This document shows, one piece after another, positions 20,697 through 27,886 of a stretch of DNA of 35,295 nucleotides. A model generated the notes under the pieces. The model did no database searches. It had not been told where the DNA came from and saw nothing but the letters and a program-made list of their open reading frames with translations. Position numbers and translations under genes: made by a program. The DNA lies in NCBI GenBank assembly GCA_017463585.1, contig JAFTOX010000025.1:1-35295 (forward strand), written 5' to 3'. How positions within the stretch are numbered: the first letter of the stretch is position 1; each line of letters opens with the position of its first letter. The DNA comes from Rikenellaceae bacterium (GTDB lineage Bacteria > Bacteroidota > Bacteroidia > Bacteroidales > Rikenellaceae).

Positions 20697-20906
20697 ATGA
20701 ACGTATTTGAAAAATATTCAAACGGACCTGGCAATGATTTAACTCGAATGTGGGCTTTGAGAGCTTTTTCTGCAGTTGTAAATAATCGAGAGGGCCGCAT
20801 GACGTTTAAGATGGTTACCGATGATCAAATGCGCAGGATCCTGGATGACGATGATTATGCGATTTGGATTGCCAAGAAGAGAGAGCATGCGGCAGCTACC
20901 ATGTAG
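20697..20906 (+). CDS. 69-aa independent (moron-like) protein, candidate immunity factor
   Basis: MNVFEKYSNGPGNDLTRMWALRAF and a C-terminal half with an acidic patch (LDDDDYAIWIAKKREHAAATM). No family recognised. It has its own extended -10 promoter, a leaderless start and a rho-independent terminator right behind it, unlike the Shine-Dalgarno-led late genes around it. It directly follows the variable C-terminal domain of the head protein, the place where immunity genes of polymorphic toxins are found. Expression from the prophage would protect or modify the host. The immunity idea is inference. Confidence 0.65.
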   Translation: MNVFEKYSNGPGNDLTRMWALRAFSAVVNNREGRMTFKMVTDDQMRRILDDDDYAIWIAKKREHAAATM

Positions 20907-20930
20907 TGTTTTTACATGCGAGCCGCAGCC

Positions 20931-20958
20931 AGCCGCCCTCCGAGGCGGCTTATTTGTT
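20931..20958 (+). terminator. Rho-independent terminator after the moron
   Basis: Stem AGCCGCC/GGCGGCT, 7 bp, loop of 6, followed by TATTTGTT. A weaker hairpin CATGTA/TACATG lies just before (20900-20918). Closes the transcription unit of the 69-aa gene. Confidence 0.7.
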
Positions 20959-20969
20959 AGGAGGCGAAC

Positions 20970-21164
20970 ATGGACATTACCATGACCCAAGACGTTCGTG
21001 AAAAAGTGATTAATAGCATCAAAACCGAACTGCAATCCGTGATTGATAACATGGACTCGTACATACCAAACGCAATCATCCTCGAGGGCGCATCCTTTTT
21101 CGTTCAAATCGACCCATTGAACTTTACGACAGTCAAAACGAGTTTTGAGCACTTAGGGAAGTAG
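20970..21164 (+). CDS. 64-aa hypothetical protein
   Basis: ATG 20970 after TTAGGAGGCGAAC, a strong ribosome binding site. Amphipathic helix in the first 30 residues (MDITMTQDVREKVINSIKTELQSVIDNMDSY) and a beta-like second half (AIILEGASFFVQIDPLNFTTVK). Lies between two terminators (20931 and 21320), in the same motif-poor, AT-richer segment as the 69-aa gene, so it is probably part of the same acquired cassette. Function unknown. Confidence 0.6.
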   Translation: MDITMTQDVREKVINSIKTELQSVIDNMDSYIPNAIILEGASFFVQIDPLNFTTVKTSFEHLGK

Positions 21165-21374
21165 TCGAAAGGAAACAGATGCGCGATTATGTTTTGATGC
21201 CGTGACAAGCTTCATACCTGACATACCTAGTAAATAAAACGTTTTACTTACCAAATTGGAATCAAGCGACTGCGGGCGCTTTTTTCATACCGTCCACTGC
21301 GCAGGTGGACACAAGACACGGACGCTGCAACAGCGTCCTTTTTTATGCCCGGAAAGGGCAGGAAGGAGCCAGCT
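21165..21374. other. Intergenic segment with palindrome and paired motif
   Basis: No believable gene. It has the perfect palindrome TAAAACGTTTTA (21235-21246), a weak AAGCG/CGCTT hairpin followed by six T around 21265-21287, the inverted pair GTCCAC-N7-GTGGAC (21292-21310) and then the strong terminator at 21320. Could hold a promoter for the structural genes, but no clear -35/-10 pair was seen. Confidence 0.4.
21320..21344 (+). terminator. Strong rho-independent terminator inside the late operon
   Basis: GGACGCTG-CAA-CAGCGTCC, an 8-bp perfect stem with a 3-nt loop, followed by six T. It stands 30 nt before the scaffold gene, within the otherwise continuous head operon, so late transcription must read through it or restart after it. 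Confidence 0.85.
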
Positions 21375-21854
21375 ATGGCAGAGGAAATGCAGGATACAGA
21401 ACAGCAGGGGCAGGTGGACAACGAAGCTGCTAAGTCCGAAACGGATTGGCATGCCAAGTACGAAGCTATGCGCGAAGAGATGCGCAAGCAGGAAAAGCGC
21501 GCTAAGGAAAACGCTGCTGCTGCCAGCGAGCTGGAACAGCTCAAGGAATCTCAAGCAACCGAACAGGAAAAAGCGGTCAAACGCGCCGAGAAAGCCGAGG
21601 CGGAGCTAAACGAGCTCAAAGCCAAGGCAGAGCGCGCAGAGGTCGTTGCTAGGGTAGCCGATAAGCAGGGCATACCTGCGGAGGCAGTGGCTATGCTCAA
21701 CGGTGCTGACGCCGACGAGCTAGCAGAGCAAGTAGAGCGGTTGTTAAAACTCCTACCCGCATATCCAACAAGGACAGACGATGGCGGCGGCAAAGCCGAA
21801 GCCAAAAAGAGCGCGGCACAGCTGTTTGCCGATGCCGTGTCAAAACAACGATAA
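21375..21854 (+). CDS. Scaffolding protein (DUF4355-like)
   Basis: 159 residues from ATG 21375, preceded by AAGGAGCCAGCT; a frame from 21345 starts within the terminator and is rejected. Acidic N-terminus, long charged coiled coil (about residues 25-90, EEMRKQEKRAKENAAAASELEQLKE), then a small helical domain and Gly-rich end. Typical of siphophage scaffolds located before the capsid gene. It should template prohead assembly and leave afterwards. Confidence 0.85.
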   Translation: MAEEMQDTEQQGQVDNEAAKSETDWHAKYEAMREEMRKQEKRAKENAAAASELEQLKESQATEQEKAVKRAEKAEAELNELKAKAERAEVVARVADKQGIPAEAVAMLNGADADELAEQVERLLKLLPAYPTRTDDGGGKAEAKKSAAQLFADAVSKQR

Positions 21855-21863
21855 GGAGAGATT

Positions 21864-22736
21864 ATGTCTGGAATCGACATCAATCGCGGCACTACCAACG
21901 TAGTGCTTCCGCAGGAAGTATCTAGTGAAATTTGGGCAGCTACGCTCGATGAAAGCGCAATCATGCAGCTTGCCCGTAAGATTGAGCTGCCCGGCTCTGG
22001 CGTAAGCGTTCAGACCATTACGGGCGAGCCTGTAGCCAACTGGGTAGCTGAAACAGGCGCAAAGCCAGTGTCTAACCACACCTTTGGCAAAAAGGTCATT
22101 ACGCCTTATAAGGTGGCTGTAATTGAGGCATTCAGCGATGAATTCGCGCGTGATGCCGAGGCGCTGTACCGCGAGTGCGTACGTCGCCTTCCTAATGCGA
22201 TTGCTAAGAAGTTCGACAGTACCGTCATGGGCACAACTGCACCTGGCACCGGCTTTGATGTACTCGGTGGCTGCACTCAGGTATCGTTGACTCCTGAGAG
22301 CGGAAAGACCGTGTACGACCAGTTCCTGACTGTAGATAGCAACATCGCTGCTGCTGGTGGTGTCATGAACGGCATCGGCTTGGCACCACAGGGCAAGTCT
22401 AAGGTGCTGGCAGCTGTGGACGGCGACAACCGCCCGCTGTTCACCGCTGGCGTCGAGTCCGGCACTATTAACCCGATTTTGGGTGCTGGTGTAACTGTCG
22501 CTAAGGGCCTCTATGTGGCTGGTAGCACTGATATTGTTGGTCTCGCTGGTGACTTTACCGACGCTGCTTATGGCATCGTTGAGGGCATTAAGCTGGAAAT
22601 CAGTAACCAGGCAACTCTGGTGGACGGCGATGATGTTATTAGCCTATGGCAGAACAACATGTTCGCCGTTCGCGTAGAAGCAGAAATTGGCTTTAGCGTG
22701 CGCGATGCTGCCGAGTTCAACTTGCTCACGGCTTAG
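21864..22736 (+). CDS. Major capsid protein (HK97 fold)
   Basis: 290 residues, GATAAGGAGAGATT before the ATG. HK97-family features: VVLPQEVSSEIWAATLDESAIMQLARKIELPG, GEPVANWVAETGAKPVSNHTFGKKVITPYKVAVIEAFSDEF (the E-loop/spine region), and the C-terminal EISNQATLVDGDDVISLWQNNMFAVRVEAEIGFSVRDAAEF. No N-terminal delta domain, because scaffold is a separate gene. Forms the icosahedral shell. Confidence 0.95.
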   Translation: MSGIDINRGTTNVVLPQEVSSEIWAATLDESAIMQLARKIELPGSGVSVQTITGEPVANWVAETGAKPVSNHTFGKKVITPYKVAVIEAFSDEFARDAEALYRECVRRLPNAIAKKFDSTVMGTTAPGTGFDVLGGCTQVSLTPESGKTVYDQFLTVDSNIAAAGGVMNGIGLAPQGKSKVLAAVDGDNRPLFTAGVESGTINPILGAGVTVAKGLYVAGSTDIVGLAGDFTDAAYGIVEGIKLEISNQATLVDGDDVISLWQNNMFAVRVEAEIGFSVRDAAEFNLLTA

Positions 22737-22738
22737 TC

Positions 22739-22891
22739 ATGATTAGGCTTATCGCGCCAAATGGTGTTGCTTTTAACGCGAGTGATGCAGATGCTTCACG
22801 TCTGCTCGCTTGCGGCTACACCGAGGCAAAACCCAAACCACAAAAAGAAGAAAAGGCTTCGAAAAAGCAGCCTAAGAAAGACAAGGAGTAG
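22739..22891 (+). CDS. 50-aa head-associated protein
   Basis: ATG 22739, 2 nt after the capsid stop. MIRLIAPNGVAFNASDADA, then a Lys-rich tail (QKEEKASKKQPKKDKE). Small proteins of this form (short beta-hairpin start 'APNG', then a charged tail) follow capsid genes in many actinophages. No separate ribosome binding site, suggesting coupled translation. Function unknown, possibly head decoration or connector assembly. Confidence 0.65.
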   Translation: MIRLIAPNGVAFNASDADASRLLACGYTEAKPKPQKEEKASKKQPKKDKE

Positions 22892-22893
22892 GC

Positions 22894-23289
22894 ATGGACG
22901 CTTTCGCCACCGTTGACCAATACATTGCGCGCTTTGGCGAGGTATCTGATGAAGACTTGCTGCAAGAATGCCTTGAAGACGCTACTGCTGCCATTCAGGC
23001 GGCACTAGAAGGCGCAGGAGTGGACTACAGCAAGCCGACTAAGGAATTCGCCGACAAGCTGATGCGGGTATGTCGTTCGGTGGCGAATCGTGTAATGCCA
23101 CGGGATACCGACCTGCCTATAGGGACTACGCAGATGTCCGAAACAGCAGGGCCATACTCTCAGTCATACTCCATCGCTACCGCTTATGACACACCTAAGC
23201 TGATACCCAGTGAACTCAAGATGCTGGGTATCGGCGGCGGTCGAATTGGCTGGGCAAGGCTGGGTGGTTACGATGATTGTCGGCACTAG
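22894..23289 (+). CDS. Head-tail connector (Gp19/Gp15-like adaptor)
   Basis: 131 residues; ACAAGGAGTAGGC before the ATG. MDAFATVDQYIARFGEVSDEDLLQECLEDATAAIQAAL...FADKLMRVCRSVANRVM is the helical adaptor pattern of Phage_Gp19/Gp15 family proteins, which bind under the portal. Position directly after the capsid genes agrees. Confidence 0.8.
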   Translation: MDAFATVDQYIARFGEVSDEDLLQECLEDATAAIQAALEGAGVDYSKPTKEFADKLMRVCRSVANRVMPRDTDLPIGTTQMSETAGPYSQSYSIATAYDTPKLIPSELKMLGIGGGRIGWARLGGYDDCRH

Positions 23290-23617
23290 CATCACGGTAT
23301 TGCGCCCTGGTGAGCCTGTGGTGGATAGGTTTCATAACGCTATCCCTGGCAAGCCTGTAGAGGAGCGAGTGGACAATGTGCTAATCGCTCCTGGCACAAC
23401 CGCTGAACTTGAGGCGTCGCGACCAGAAGGTGCCGTGGTGGCTTTTACACTGCATTTTCCCAAGGGATATAGCAAGAGCCTCGAGGGCTGTCATGTAAAG
23501 CTGCCAGCGCCCTGGGAGGGTACTTATCGCGTAATCGGTGCTCCACGCCCATATATGGACGCAAACACGCCTACACGCTGGCATATGCCCGTGGAAGTGG
23601 AGGATGCTCATGGCTAA
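23273..23617 (+). CDS. Head closure (stopper) protein
   Basis: 114 residues from ATG 23273, within the end of the adaptor gene. Beta-rich with VVAFTLHFPKGY, SLEGCHVKLP and YRVIGAPRPYM. This is the style and position of the second connector, which closes the head after packaging, in actinophage genomes. No motif is decisive. Confidence 0.65.
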   Translation: MIVGTSITVLRPGEPVVDRFHNAIPGKPVEERVDNVLIAPGTTAELEASRPEGAVVAFTLHFPKGYSKSLEGCHVKLPAPWEGTYRVIGAPRPYMDANTPTRWHMPVEVEDAHG

Positions 23618-23930
23618 TAATGCAACATGCACGGTGAACATATTCCAGGAAGCATTGTTGCGCGCTGCTTGCGGTGCTGAAGGTACGCGAGCTCTTGTAG
23701 AGTCAAAAACTAACAAGATTGCATCTACCGCCAATGCTCTTGGTGGCGGATACCGCACTCCTAAGTGGCATGACCACGATACAGGTGAGACAAAGGGCAA
23801 TACTCAGCCTGCCTATGATGGCAATGTTCAGAAACGCAATGGCAAGTTCATCGGCATTGTCTACACGGCTAACTATTCAGCGCAAAAAGACAACATGGAA
23901 CACAACACGCTGCTTAAGGCGAAAGGATAG
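23610..23930 (+). CDS. Tail completion protein (HK97 gp10/DUF5403-like)
   Basis: 106 residues from ATG 23610, with GGAGG 6 nt upstream; overlaps the previous stop. N-terminal helix (VNIFQEALLRAACGAEGTRALVESKTNKIASTANAL), then an SH3-like basic region around HDHDTGETKGNTQPAYD and a final helix. Matches the third connector gene between head closure and tail terminator. Confidence 0.65.
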   Translation: MANNATCTVNIFQEALLRAACGAEGTRALVESKTNKIASTANALGGGYRTPKWHDHDTGETKGNTQPAYDGNVQKRNGKFIGIVYTANYSAQKDNMEHNTLLKAKG

Positions 23931-23932
23931 GA

Positions 23933-24283
23933 ATGTACAGCATCACAGAAAGCATACTTGATTGGTTATCTGGGATTGGGTACAGCTGTGCAACTTATCC
24001 GTCCAAGGATATGCCTGATGAATTCGTCACGATCGAGCGCACAGGCGGCGCAGTAGCAGACATGGTGGACCATCCAACCATAGCTGTGCAAACTTGGGCA
24101 CCGACTGATGCGCGCGCAGAAGAAATGGCAAACGCTATTCGTCTTGAACTACTTTCATCTTCTAAACCCTTCGGGGTACATCACGTGACTGTTAATAGCG
24201 GTCCGTATCCATTCTGGGACGAGGAAACGCGGTGTCCTCGCTATCAGCTTGTCCTAGATATTACATCCCAACTAGATAACTAA
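23933..24283 (+). CDS. Tail terminator protein
   Basis: 116 residues. YSITESILDWLSG...CATYPSKDMPDEFVTIERTGGAVADMVDHPTIAVQTWAPTDARAEEMANAIRLEL and the end CPRYQLVLDIT follow the DUF3168/minor tail U-like fold. It ends the tail tube and joins it to the head. Directly followed by the tail tube gene. Confidence 0.8.
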   Translation: MYSITESILDWLSGIGYSCATYPSKDMPDEFVTIERTGGAVADMVDHPTIAVQTWAPTDARAEEMANAIRLELLSSSKPFGVHHVTVNSGPYPFWDEETRCPRYQLVLDITSQLDN

Positions 24284-24293
24284 GGAGGCATAC

Positions 24294-24863
24294 ATGGCTA
24301 ACATGGATGCTACACAGGTAACCGTTGGCGCTGCTTCGGCTACTGGTGCAATCTATGTCGCACCTAAAGACACGGCTCTTCCTACTAATGCCACAACTGA
24401 GCTGGGGGAAGACTTTAAGTTGTTGGGCTTTACCAGCGACGCAGGTGTGACCATCAGCGAATCTTCATCCGACGATACGATTAAGGCGTGGGAAGGTCGT
24501 ACTACGGTTTATACCGTCAAAACCGAATATACCGAGTCTGTGTCGTTTACTCCAATTCAATGTAACGAAGACGTTGCCGAGCTTACATGGGGCGCAGACG
24601 CAGTAACAGTGGACGAAACAACAGGCGCAATTTGCGCAATGCACCATGGGCAGACCATGGAGCCTGTTGTTGCCGTTATCGAAACTACGCCTCGTGAAGG
24701 TATCGTCAAGCGTTACTGCATGACCACTCAACTAACGGAACGTGGCGACATTACTATGGACGGCACGCAGGTTGATGGTCGTCAGCTGACGTTCAACAAC
24801 ATTGCCGATGCAAACGGAAAGACGATGTACGAATACACTGCTTTCATATCATCGGGGGAATAA
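24294..24863 (+). CDS. Major tail tube protein
   Basis: 189 residues; TAAGGAGGCATAC before the ATG. Beta-rich with GAIYVAPKDTALP, GFTSDAGVTISESSSDDTIKAWEG and TVYTVKTEYTESVSFTPIQ, the features of siphophage tail tube proteins. Forms stacked hexameric rings around the tape measure. Confidence 0.88.
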   Translation: MANMDATQVTVGAASATGAIYVAPKDTALPTNATTELGEDFKLLGFTSDAGVTISESSSDDTIKAWEGRTTVYTVKTEYTESVSFTPIQCNEDVAELTWGADAVTVDETTGAICAMHHGQTMEPVVAVIETTPREGIVKRYCMTTQLTERGDITMDGTQVDGRQLTFNNIADANGKTMYEYTAFISSGE

Positions 24864-24889
24864 CTGACGATGAGCAGAGCCTGTCCACG

Positions 24890-25003
24890 ATGACGAGACA
24901 GCAGCTACTTGATTACGCGGCTGCTCATAACATCGAGGGCGTCTCATCGTCAATGACCAAGGCTGAAATCCTGGCTGCTATTGAAGCAGCAGAAAGCGAG
25001 TAA
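24890..25003 (+). CDS. 37-aa HeH/SAP-like peptide
   Basis: Frame from ATG 24890: MTRQQLLDYAAAHNIEGVSS, then SMTKAEILAAIEAAESE. This helix-extended-helix pattern is found in tail and head accessory proteins of many phages, usually as a C-terminal appendage. There is no clear ribosome binding site, and the frame is open upstream to the tail tube stop codon in the -1 register, so it could be an extension of the tail tube made by frameshifting near TCG-GGG-GAA-TAA, but that site is not a standard slippery heptamer. Confidence 0.55.
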   Translation: MTRQQLLDYAAAHNIEGVSSSMTKAEILAAIEAAESE

Positions 25004-25005
25004 AC

Positions 25006-25344
25006 ATGAACGTGGAGGAAATGAGCGCAGAGCAGCTTATGGCACTTGCGCAAGAAAAGGCGGGGGATGCCCCCGCCGCCTCCATCCGCACTGTTGAGGT
25101 AGAAGGTCTTGTAGTGCAGGTGGACGATGCCAAAACAAAAAGCTGGCCAGCTTTCCGTATTCTTTCCGGCGTCGTTGGGGACGTTACACCAGAATCTATT
25201 GAAAGCATGATGGGCTTCATTGCTCTGGTGACAGATGTAAACGAAAAAACAATCGTCGAGCACTGTGGCGGCGATACAGCATCCTTCGAAGATGTTTTGC
25301 GTGTTGCGTCAGCAATCATTGGAGCTTGCTATCCAAAAAACTAA
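25006..25344 (+). CDS. Tail assembly chaperone G
   Basis: 112 residues; ATG directly after the previous stop with GAAAGCGAG upstream. Contains the polar ITAM-like helical C-terminal region (SIESMMGFIALVTDVNEKTIVEHCGG...VASAIIGACYPKN). It stands between tail tube and tape measure, where chaperone G/GT pairs are found, and ends in the slippery sequence A-AAA-AAC before TAA. Keeps the tape measure soluble and organises tube polymerisation. Confidence 0.8.
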   Translation: MNVEEMSAEQLMALAQEKAGDAPAASIRTVEVEGLVVQVDDAKTKSWPAFRILSGVVGDVTPESIESMMGFIALVTDVNEKTIVEHCGGDTASFEDVLRVASAIIGACYPKN

Positions 25345-25751
25345 TGGCGCTCGTCACGGAATTTGGTCTGCATGAAGACAAGTTGCGCGCTGACTTGCAG
25401 CAGTATTACGGTATAGACCTAGATCATGCAATGGGCGGTGAACATACGCCACATCATATTGCATGTCTAGCTGTGCAGCTGCCGCAAGGTGCGCGCGTGC
25501 TTGCTGCTGAGAATAGCGACACGGTATGGGGCTTATCTGAAACCATGCTGGCAACCCTTGTGAATGATTTCCGCATGTTCGTCTGGGGTATGGGTGATAA
25601 ACGTAAGCGTGGAAACCCGCCAGAACGTATCGGACCATCCACTATGACCAAGCCGATTGGCAAAAGTCTTCCAGCCAGAAAACTACCCGTAGACGAGCTC
25701 TTGCGTGAACTAAATAAACCAAGGAGAAATAATGCCAAGCGAAGTAGGTAA
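25006..25751 (+). CDS. Tail assembly chaperone GT (made by -1 frameshift)
   Basis: Fusion of chaperone G (to 25341) with the -1 frame (25341-25751), about 248 residues. The T part has LVTEFGLHEDKLRADLQQYYGIDLDHA...VNDFRMFVWGMGDKRKRGNPPERIGP, typical of the second chaperone part of actinophages, and a basic C-terminus. It overlaps the tape measure start by 20 nt. Separate translation of the T frame is unlikely, because its only start near the front (TTG 25326) is within G and has no ribosome binding site. Confidence 0.8.
25335..25341 (+). other. Programmed -1 frameshift site A-AAA-AAC
   Basis: In the frame of chaperone G the codons are CCA AAA AAC TAA; the heptamer A AAA AAC is an ideal X-XXY-YYZ site. 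Slipping back one base enters an open frame (CTA ATG GCG ...) to 25751. Classic G/GT expression mechanism. Confidence 0.88.
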
Positions 25752-27885
25752 TGCTTACCTTAATGTTGTACCTAGGCTTGACGGCGATGGTAAGTCGCTG
25801 GGCAACAAGTTCGGTGGCGAACTGTCTAGTGGCGCATCATCTGCGCTGTCCGCTGGTGCCGTTGCAATGGGCAATATTCTGTCTGACATTGTTAAATCTG
25901 CTGCATCAGCGGTAGGGGATACCCTAACAAAAACATTCTGGAATTATGCCGATTATGAGCAGTTGGTTGGCGGCGTTGATACCCTGTTCAAGGACGCCAG
26001 TCAAACTGTGCAAGAAAATGCTAAGCGTGCATTTGAGACTGCTGGCATGTCGGCAAATGACTACATGCAGAATGTTACGAGCTTCTCTGCATCTCTTATT
26101 TCATCACTCGATGGGGATACTGTAAAAGCAGCAGCTGTAGCCGATAAAGCAATGGTGGACATGTCGGATAATGCCAACAAAATGGGCACCGACATGGAAG
26201 CTATCACCAATGCTTATCAGGGGTTTGCTAAGCAGAATTACACAATGCTTGATAACTTGAAGCTTGGGTATGGCGGCACTAAAACCGAGATGGAACGGTT
26301 GCTTTCTGATGCATCTGAAATTGCTGGTGTTGAGTTTAACATCGATAGTTACTCTGATGTTATTGAAGCTATTCATGTCATACAAGAGTCTATGGACATT
26401 ACCGGCACTACTATGGAAGAGGGGTCCACTACTATCAGTGGGTCTATCAATCAGCTCTCGGGTGCCTGGGACAATTTTCTTACCGCACTGGGGGATGGCG
26501 GCAAGACAATGGACTTGTCGCAGGTGTCACAAGATCTAATCGGCTCATTAGGTGCTGTAGCTGATAATGTCATTCCAACAATCGGAAACATTGCTACGAC
26601 ATTAAGCGAACAAGTACCCCCAGCACTTTCCAGCGCCTTGCAACAATTACCAGGCATGCTTCAAGAGACAATTACGTCTGCCTTTGGCCAAGATGCTGGC
26701 GATGCGGCTGGTTCTCTGATAGAGAATGTCATGGGAGCATTTAGTTCGCTAAACGATGCTGTCACAAATAATCTTATGCCAGGGCTCGAAGAAGCTGGCG
26801 GCACAATAAGCGATACATTCACACAATGGTCTGAACTAGCTTCAGGTGCAGCTAATGTTATTGGGCAAAATCTTGGTCCCGTATTTGAGATTGTAAGTAC
26901 AGCTATCAATATTTGCACAGACGCTGCTGAAGGTTTCATCTCAGGGATACAGTATGCAATGGACACAGCTAGCCAGGCTGGCGTATTCGATGCGCTTAAC
27001 GATGCGTTCACTCGTTTTGGCGATGCCTTGAATACTATTCGTCCACTTGTCGAGCCTGTTGCTGCAGTAGTAGGCGATGTACTTGGTTCAGCGTTCATTC
27101 TGGCAGTAGACGCCGTTACAGTTGTGCTTGATGTTTTTAGCGCCCTGGTGGACTTTATTGCTGGTGTGCCTGACGCATTTAGCAATATGGTCCGTGCTGT
27201 AAGCGGATTCATCAATGGTATGAAGCAGAACATCTCGAATGCGTTCAACAACATTCGCACCACTGTTGGGAATATCGTGCGAAACATCTCTACGACTGTT
27301 GGGAATATTTGGAGCGGTATTCGCAATACTGTGTCCAACATTGTGAATGGTATTCGTAACACAATATCGAATGTGTTCAACGGCGTACGCAACACTGTTT
27401 CGAATATTTTTAACAGTATCAAGAGTACAGTAAGCAGTGTGTGGAATGGAATTAAAAACGCAATCATGACGCCTATCAACGCAGCAAGAGATGCTGTACG
27501 TGGCGCTATAGATACGATTAAAGGCATTATTAACGGCGCACACTTATCACTACCGCGCTTCAAGTTACCGCATTTTAATATCAACGGCGGTAAATTGCCT
27601 TGGGGCATTGGTGGACAAGGCTCGCCGCCAAGCATTAGCGTCGACTGGTACGCTAAAGGCGGCATTGTTGAAGGGGCAACCCTTATCGGCGCTGGTGAAC
27701 GTGGCGCTGAGTTGATTTGGCCTTCTTATGATCCGTATCTGAGCAAATATGCAGATGCCATCGCAGAGCGCATGGATGGACGTGGTGGCGTCGTTATCAA
27801 CCTCAACTACGACGCAGATGCAGACGCAACCCAGATGGTGCGCGACATTGCCCGACAGGTAAAGCTACAGAGATTGGCAGGATAG
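25732..27885 (+). CDS. Tape measure protein
   Basis: 717 residues; AAGGAGAAATA before the ATG. Gly/Ala/Ser-rich N-terminus (NAYLNVVPRLDGDGKSLGNKFGGEL), a segment AFETAGMSANDYMQNVTSFSASLISSLDGD typical of siphophage tape measures, hydrophobic helices around residues 440-490, then regular repeats of 11 residues (NIFNSIKSTVS, NIWSGIRNTVS, NIVNGIRNTIS) at about 495-595. At roughly 1.5 angstrom per residue a tail of about 100 nm is expected; this is an estimate. Sets tail length and leaves with DNA. Confidence 0.93.
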   Translation: MPSEVGNAYLNVVPRLDGDGKSLGNKFGGELSSGASSALSAGAVAMGNILSDIVKSAASAVGDTLTKTFWNYADYEQLVGGVDTLFKDASQTVQENAKRAFETAGMSANDYMQNVTSFSASLISSLDGDTVKAAAVADKAMVDMSDNANKMGTDMEAITNAYQGFAKQNYTMLDNLKLGYGGTKTEMERLLSDASEIAGVEFNIDSYSDVIEAIHVIQESMDITGTTMEEGSTTISGSINQLSGAWDNFLTALGDGGKTMDLSQVSQDLIGSLGAVADNVIPTIGNIATTLSEQVPPALSSALQQLPGMLQETITSAFGQDAGDAAGSLIENVMGAFSSLNDAVTNNLMPGLEEAGGTISDTFTQWSELASGAANVIGQNLGPVFEIVSTAINICTDAAEGFISGIQYAMDTASQAGVFDALNDAFTRFGDALNTIRPLVEPVAAVVGDVLGSAFILAVDAVTVVLDVFSALVDFIAGVPDAFSNMVRAVSGFINGMKQNISNAFNNIRTTVGNIVRNISTTVGNIWSGIRNTVSNIVNGIRNTISNVFNGVRNTVSNIFNSIKSTVSSVWNGIKNAIMTPINAARDAVRGAIDTIKGIINGAHLSLPRFKLPHFNINGGKLPWGIGGQGSPPSISVDWYAKGGIVEGATLIGAGERGAELIWPSYDPYLSKYADAIAERMDGRGGVVINLNYDADADATQMVRDIARQVKLQRLAG

Positions 27886-27886
27886 A

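Noticed and set aside
24840..24863. Programmed -1 frameshift from the tail tube into the 37-aa HeH peptide
   Set aside because: The frame is open, but TCG-GGG-GAA is not a good slippery heptamer and A-site re-pairing would be poor. I kept the peptide as a separate low-confidence gene.
26661..27665. 334-codon minus-strand frame opposite the tape measure gene
   Set aside because: No ribosome binding site and low-complexity Thr/Ile/Leu/Ala/Pro-rich product. It is a mirror of the repetitive tape measure codons.
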